Shown here: piece by piece, positions 60,235 to 64,000 of the stretch
Position numbering within the stretch: position 1 is the first letter of the stretch
Layout: the number at the start of each line of letters is the position of its first letter
From: Candidatus Bathyarchaeia archaeon
Lineage (GTDB): Archaea > Thermoproteota > Bathyarchaeia > Bathyarchaeales > Bathycorpusculaceae
DNA: 64,000 nt
Direction: 5' to 3'
NCBI GenBank assembly: GCA_041447175.1
Contig: CP166960.1
Location: 953,507-1,017,506 of the forward strand
Notes under the pieces: model-generated
What the model saw: only the letters and a program-made list of their open reading frames with translations
The model's database searches: none
What the model was told of the DNA's origin: nothing
Translations under genes and position numbers: made by a program

Positions 60235-60720
60235 TTAAAGAGAACTTAATTTTTTGCTCATTACGTAGGCGTCTTCGCCGTCGCTGTAGTACCCTGAAAT
60301 TGTCCGTGTAACCTCCAACCCAACGCCCTTGTACAGGTTCACGCCAGCCTCGTTGGTCACGCGCACCTCAAGATAAATCTGCTTGGCTTTGTAGGCGCAC
60401 ATGCCCTCCATGGCTGCATTCAGCAACGCCGAAGCAACTCCCTGACGCCTCGCCTTGGGCATAACCGCCAACGAAACCACATGCCCCTTGCGGATTAAGC
60501 CGCCTAACCCAAAATTACTCAAACCCACCTCAATACGGCACATGATGTAGCCGACGATACCTTTGCTCTCTTCGGCAACAATGAAGGTCTCGGGGAAACG
60601 TTCATGCAAATCCACAAAAAACATGTCAGTATAGTTCTCGGGCAGACACACGCGATTGATACGCATCACAGCTTGCAAGTCGCCACGTTCGAACTTTCGG
60701 AGCTTGAAGGTTTGCTGCAT
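60235..60720 (-). CDS. RimI/ArdI-like N-terminal acetyltransferase
   Basis: A 161-aa GNAT enzyme probably acetylating protein N termini, the common archaeal NAT. The start at ATG 60720 (MQQTFKLRKFERGDLQAVMRI) places the fold correctly; a longer frame to 60759 has no support. INRVCLPENYTDMFFVDLHE, KGHVVSLAVMPKARRQGVASALL with the acetyl-CoA loop (RRQGVA), YLEVRVTNEAGVNLYKGVGLE and YYSDGEDAYVMSK are hallmarks of the RimI/ArdI group. It precedes nothing in operon and lies 50 bases from the LarA-family gene. Confidence 0.93.
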   Translation of the reverse strand: MQQTFKLRKFERGDLQAVMRINRVCLPENYTDMFFVDLHERFPETFIVAEESKGIVGYIMCRIEVGLSNFGLGGLIRKGHVVSLAVMPKARRQGVASALLNAAMEGMCAYKAKQIYLEVRVTNEAGVNLYKGVGLEVTRTISGYYSDGEDAYVMSKKLSSL

Positions 60721-60772
60721 GTTGAATTTTCCTTCTGTAACCAATTTTCCATAGGGCACTTAAAGGTTACGT

Positions 60773-62074
60773 TTATTCGGTACTCGCCGTCTCTTCAGAG
60801 GAGGATGCTTTGACTTCAGGCAACGTATAATTGCCTTGCGGAATCGTCCAAACGCGCCCAGCTTTCCCAGCAATGTTGAAGGCTTCATTTAATGCGTCGT
60901 TTACCGCTCGGGCAGTCTTCAGCTTAAAGATGTTAATTGCATAATAGTCAGGCAACGAGGAAACCAGCACTATTTGGTGGTTCTGCAACGCTTTCATCAA
61001 GTAATATGCCTTGTGCCCGCCTAAGACAAAGTTCTTTTTGATTTCCCGCTCAACCGACTTCGCATCAGCAAAACGAACCATCCAATCATAAAACACTTGG
61101 TTTCCATGTCCCTCAGGGCATTCCGCAACCAAAATCACCACGCCCCCACGCTTAACAACCTCTAAAGCCCCATCAACAGCCTTGTATGCCTGATACAAAT
61201 TAAGGTCAGCGGGTGTACCGCCACAACTCACAACCACAATATCAGCGCGGCGGTCAACAACAACACGGTACATTTCATCCACAACCCCAACACCCGCCGC
61301 AAAAACGGTTTCCAACTCGCCCGCAAAAGCCTTCACCACCTCACATTTACTGTTCGCAACCACATTAACCGCAAAATCCACCTTAGCAAGTTTTGCGGCT
61401 TCAGCCATGTCTTCATGAACAGGGTTGTCTGCTAACACGCCAGTACGGGCATTTGGGCTAAGCATAAGTGCATGGTTAAACTTTATGGTTTCTTCGCCTG
61501 CAACGGCGGGCAAAACGCTTTTTCTGCCTCCACCATACCCAGCGTAGTAGTGAAAACCCACATCACCCAGCAGTATCCGAACATCTGCCTCAGCAAAGGT
61601 GCGGTTAAGAAGAACCTTGTTACCTCGCTTAGTAGTGCCAATATAGACTAAGTCTTGGGCTCGGCAGTCGTGGCTCTCCGTTTTCACCCGCCCAAGTATC
61701 TCTTCGCCCAGAAGCATTTTGGCTTCCTCAGGTTTCACGGCGCGGTGGGTTCCACAGCCAAAAATCACCGTTACATTCTCATCCTTAACACCCGCCGAAT
61801 TCAGCTCTGCGAGAACGGGCAAAAGCATGATTTCGCTGGGGGCTTTTCGTGTCGCGTCATCAACAACTATTGCAACTTTGCTTTCAGGCTTGACAATGAT
61901 TTCGCAGAGACGTTTGCTGCCCGTGGGCACGGGCTCTTGAAGAGCACGTTCTACTTCGGCTCTGGCGTCGGGGCAGGCAGGCAACTCTTTAGGCTCAAGG
62001 GACCCCAAAAAATTGCGCGCTGGAACCCGAACGCAAACGTCGGTTTTCCCGTATGGAAGCCAAACATCAACCAT
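60773..62074 (-). CDS. larA: LarA-family (nickel-pincer) racemase/epimerase
   Basis: A 433-aa LarA/DUF2088 protein. Enzymes of this family use a nickel-pincer nucleotide to racemise or epimerise alpha-hydroxy acids such as lactate. DDATRKAP at 72-79, GCGTHR with His110, GFHYYAGYGGGRKSVLP with His175 and the cofactor-bearing Lys185, and NHAL with His201 correspond to His108, His174, Lys184 and His200 of the Lactobacillus enzyme. The cofactor makers LarB, LarC and LarE are not in the window. Lactate may not be the substrate, since the family is wide. The gene symbol denotes family only. Confidence 0.88.
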   Translation of the reverse strand: MVDVWLPYGKTDVCVRVPARNFLGSLEPKELPACPDARAEVERALQEPVPTGSKRLCEIIVKPESKVAIVVDDATRKAPSEIMLLPVLAELNSAGVKDENVTVIFGCGTHRAVKPEEAKMLLGEEILGRVKTESHDCRAQDLVYIGTTKRGNKVLLNRTFAEADVRILLGDVGFHYYAGYGGGRKSVLPAVAGEETIKFNHALMLSPNARTGVLADNPVHEDMAEAAKLAKVDFAVNVVANSKCEVVKAFAGELETVFAAGVGVVDEMYRVVVDRRADIVVVSCGGTPADLNLYQAYKAVDGALEVVKRGGVVILVAECPEGHGNQVFYDWMVRFADAKSVEREIKKNFVLGGHKAYYLMKALQNHQIVLVSSLPDYYAINIFKLKTARAVNDALNEAFNIAGKAGRVWTIPQGNYTLPEVKASSSEETASTE

Positions 62075-62155
62075 GAAACATCCCGATTAATAAAAAGACG
62101 GAACGCGCATCTATTAAGCCTTGCCAGACAAACACAAGAAACGGCTTAAAAACGG

Positions 62156-62935
62156 CTACACCTGCGGATTTAGACGGCTGACTTTGCTTAAAATCTTAAG
62201 CCAAACATCACTTAGCTGGTCAGTTGGTTTGATGAAGAAAGGTTCATCGACAATGTTTAGCATGTCCCAATCGTTTGGACCATTGCCCACGCCGAAGGTT
62301 CGGGGCTTCCCAAAAGCTCTCTCGTAAAGTTGGGTCAGCATGGCTGCAGCTTTGCCTTTGTTGTTGTTACCCGTTAAGTGATAGTAGCGGTCACCTTTAG
62401 TTACGGACAACCCCGCTTGCTCGACAAGGTGAATCACCAATTCAGGGTCACCTTTAACGACCCGAAAAGGCTCATCATATTCTCTTTGCTTTGCTAAAGA
62501 CGCCATCTTTAAGCTTAAACCACACTCCGCCGATAAGTCTTCAACACTCAAGTCTCCAAACCCAACAACCTCAACGTCAGCTTCAGCATTGACCATTTCC
62601 AAAATCTCTCTAAGCTTAGAATAAGGAGTGCCTAACTCAAGTACCTGAAAGGTAAGGGTTCGCCGAGAATAAGTGAAATCGAAAGGAAAATACTCGTCAG
62701 GGATGAAAATCGCGGCGCCGTTTTCAGAAATGAAAGGGTCACTAAGGTTTAAGGTTTTTTGGAAAAACTGGATTTCGGCGGAGGTTTTGCTGCTGCACAG
62801 CACCACGGGTACGTGTAGGGCTAAAAGCTGCTTGACAACGGGTCGGGTTTGTTCATACTCGTACTTGTCGTTTAGCAGCGTGCCGTCTAAATCGGTGAAC
62901 ACCACAGCTTTGGGGTTAGTGTTCAATGGCGGCAT
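62156..62935 (-). CDS. Mannosyl/glucosyl-3-phosphoglycerate phosphatase (HAD)
   Basis: Dephosphorylates mannosyl- or glucosyl-3-phosphoglycerate to the compatible solute mannosyl- or glucosylglycerate. The 259-aa HAD enzyme of the Cof/MPGP subgroup has the catalytic FTDLDGTLLND, VVLCSSKTSAEIQFF with motif II serine, ISENGAAIFIP, the family region TGNNNKGKAAAML with the motif III lysine and FGVGNGPNDWDML with the metal aspartates. It overlaps the synthase gene by 20 bases, so both are made together. Sugar specificity cannot be read from sequence alone. Confidence 0.92.
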   Translation of the reverse strand: MPPLNTNPKAVVFTDLDGTLLNDKYEYEQTRPVVKQLLALHVPVVLCSSKTSAEIQFFQKTLNLSDPFISENGAAIFIPDEYFPFDFTYSRRTLTFQVLELGTPYSKLREILEMVNAEADVEVVGFGDLSVEDLSAECGLSLKMASLAKQREYDEPFRVVKGDPELVIHLVEQAGLSVTKGDRYYHLTGNNNKGKAAAMLTQLYERAFGKPRTFGVGNGPNDWDMLNIVDEPFFIKPTDQLSDVWLKILSKVSRLNPQV

Positions 62936-64000
62936 TCCTCAAGCGTTCTCTTGCATCAGGCATCGCAGAAATAGTCCGCAGCCAGTCAGGCAGCTGAGCG
63001 GTGGTGGGTTTTTCCAGATACTTTCTGCCTTCAGTGATGATAACTTGAGAGAGAGAATCTACGTTGGTTTCTTCTTCATGACGGTCATACTCCAAAGAGT
63101 TGCATAATGCATCCGCATTGTATTGACGTATGCGGTCCTGGGCAAACCTACGATACGTAACTTCAAGACTAACCAGAAAAGACTCTGAGATGTTAATCCC
63201 CTCGGTTTCCGTCAGTGTCCGCAGCAAAGTAACAAAGCCGTCACCAGCAGTTTTAAGTAAAGATTCGGGACTCAGCGGCTTGTGAATATGATCAAAGAAG
63301 CCCAAGTCCACTTCGCAGATGCGTTTGTTTGAAACGTTACGGTAAAGTTCAGCCAGCATCCCTAATTCTAAGCCCCAGTCACTGGGTATCCTAAGGTTTA
63401 AGGCTAAATCGCTTAAAATGGCAATTTCACCAGACAACGTGTAACTGAAGCATTTAAGGTACCGTAGGAAAGTGGAGCGGTGGTCCAGCTTCTTTTGGAG
63501 GGCATCAATCACGGGGTTAATGAATAGTCGGCAGACGCGCCCGTACATTTTTTTGTTTTCCAGATTAATACGAGCATAGTAGCCCTTTGAGAAGGAAAAA
63601 TCAAGTTTTGGCTCCACAATAGTGTACAACAGTTTAGTTGGTATTAACCCAGAATAGTTGGCTATGTCAGCATCGTGAAGGGCTAAGGCGTAAAGCTCCA
63701 AGGAAGCTATACCTGTGGCAATCCAGAGGTCTTTACCTTTACCTTTTGAAGCAGTAATATCAAGCCCTTTACGTTTAAGTTCCTCCACAATAACTTGCAC
63801 TTCAGGCTTGTTACACCAAATTATCTCGCAGGGAATTTCGAACCGGTGGGACATCTGCATTGCTTTATCGTAGTCGTCGTCGTTGACTGTGGAAAGGGCG
63901 ATGAAGACTTTTTTCAGGTACTGACATTCGTTAAGACCGTTGATTATTTGAGTGAAGCTTGGGTTTTTGAAGGCATCCCCCAATATGGGAATTATCACGC
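62916..64000 (-). CDS. Glucosyl/mannosyl-3-phosphoglycerate synthase, 5' end off window
   Basis: A GT-A enzyme that joins a nucleotide-sugar hexose to 3-phosphoglycerate. The frame is open to the right edge. The first codon readable as a start (GTG 63998) falls inside VIIPILGDAF, which looks like the first strand of the fold, so the true start is probably beyond 64000. ITASKGKGKDLWIATG, LHDADIANYSG (metal-binding DxD type), RLFINPVIDALQKKL and SGEIAILSDLAL with DWGLELGML are typical of GpgS/MpgS-like GT81 enzymes. It is coupled to the phosphatase by a 20-base overlap. I lean to the glucosyl type. Confidence 0.9.
   Translation of the reverse strand, partial: VIIPILGDAFKNPSFTQIINGLNECQYLKKVFIALSTVNDDDYDKAMQMSHRFEIPCEIIWCNKPEVQVIVEELKRKGLDITASKGKGKDLWIATGIASLELYALALHDADIANYSGLIPTKLLYTIVEPKLDFSFSKGYYARINLENKKMYGRVCRLFINPVIDALQKKLDHRSTFLRYLKCFSYTLSGEIAILSDLALNLRIPSDWGLELGMLAELYRNVSNKRICEVDLGFFDHIHKPLSPESLLKTAGDGFVTLLRTLTETEGINISESFLVSLEVTYRRFAQDRIRQYNADALCNSLEYDRHEEETNVDSLSQVIITEGRKYLEKPTTAQLPDWLRTISAMPDARERLRNAAIEH

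Overview
The window is a piece of an archaeal chromosome, most likely from a Bathyarchaeia-type lineage of the Thermoproteota. The domain call rests on GatD (the archaeal tRNA-dependent amidotransferase subunit), ribosomal protein eS30, archaeal TrmI and Elp3, TATA-type promoters with mixed leaderless and Shine-Dalgarno starts, and archaeosortase-type surface protein processing. The lineage call is inference from gene content and style, not a phylogeny.

Layout. 1-1293 is gatD (minus, last residues off the window). 1544-7780 (plus) holds a membrane protein, a bacterial-style grpE-dnaK-dnaJ chaperone operon, a small membrane protein, a double zinc-ribbon protein and an ECF S-component-like membrane protein. 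From 7939 to about 43400 almost everything is on the minus strand and forms one large surface-glycan and surface-protein region: NDP-sugar epimerases, a putative archaeosortase fused to an EpsI-like domain and flanked by two likely substrates, a rml (dTDP-sugar) cluster in which rmlA and rmlB carry frameshifts, a Wzx-type flippase, glycosyltransferases, a methyltransferase, an acetyltransferase, a pyruvyltransferase, an FrhB-like protein, a GDP-mannose-3,5-epimerase-like enzyme and DUF1616/DUF2206-type membrane proteins. A secreted glycosidase-like protein at 27566-28780 is the only sizeable gene reading the other way there. Two closely similar GT2 enzymes (13607-14344 and 42252-42947) bracket most of the locus.

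44314-55565 returns to housekeeping and small accessory genes: two secreted Thr/Pro-rich proteins, trmI, an AbrB-like protein, a beta-CASP nuclease overlapping a kinase-like gene, a wHTH repressor with a perfect 18-bp operator, elp3, acetyltransferases, rps30e, a HExxH protein and tRNA-Leu(CAG). 56438-59910 carries the most distinctive module: two tandem copies of a cassette in which a secreted protein is followed by a membrane-anchored winged-helix regulator. Each cassette is preceded by a three-half-site operator with its own base variant (AGAAC in one, GGAAC in the other). The window ends with a coiled-coil protein, a RimI-like acetyltransferase, a LarA-family protein, and a phosphatase/synthase pair for mannosyl- or glucosylglycerate whose synthase gene runs off the right edge.

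How the parts may work together (inference): the glycan genes make and export a surface polysaccharide or N-glycan, the archaeosortase processes proteins with a VPE-TM-RK tail into that envelope, and the tandem cassettes look like envelope-sensing, self-regulated one-component systems. No CRISPR array, rRNA, insertion sequence or replication origin was recognised.
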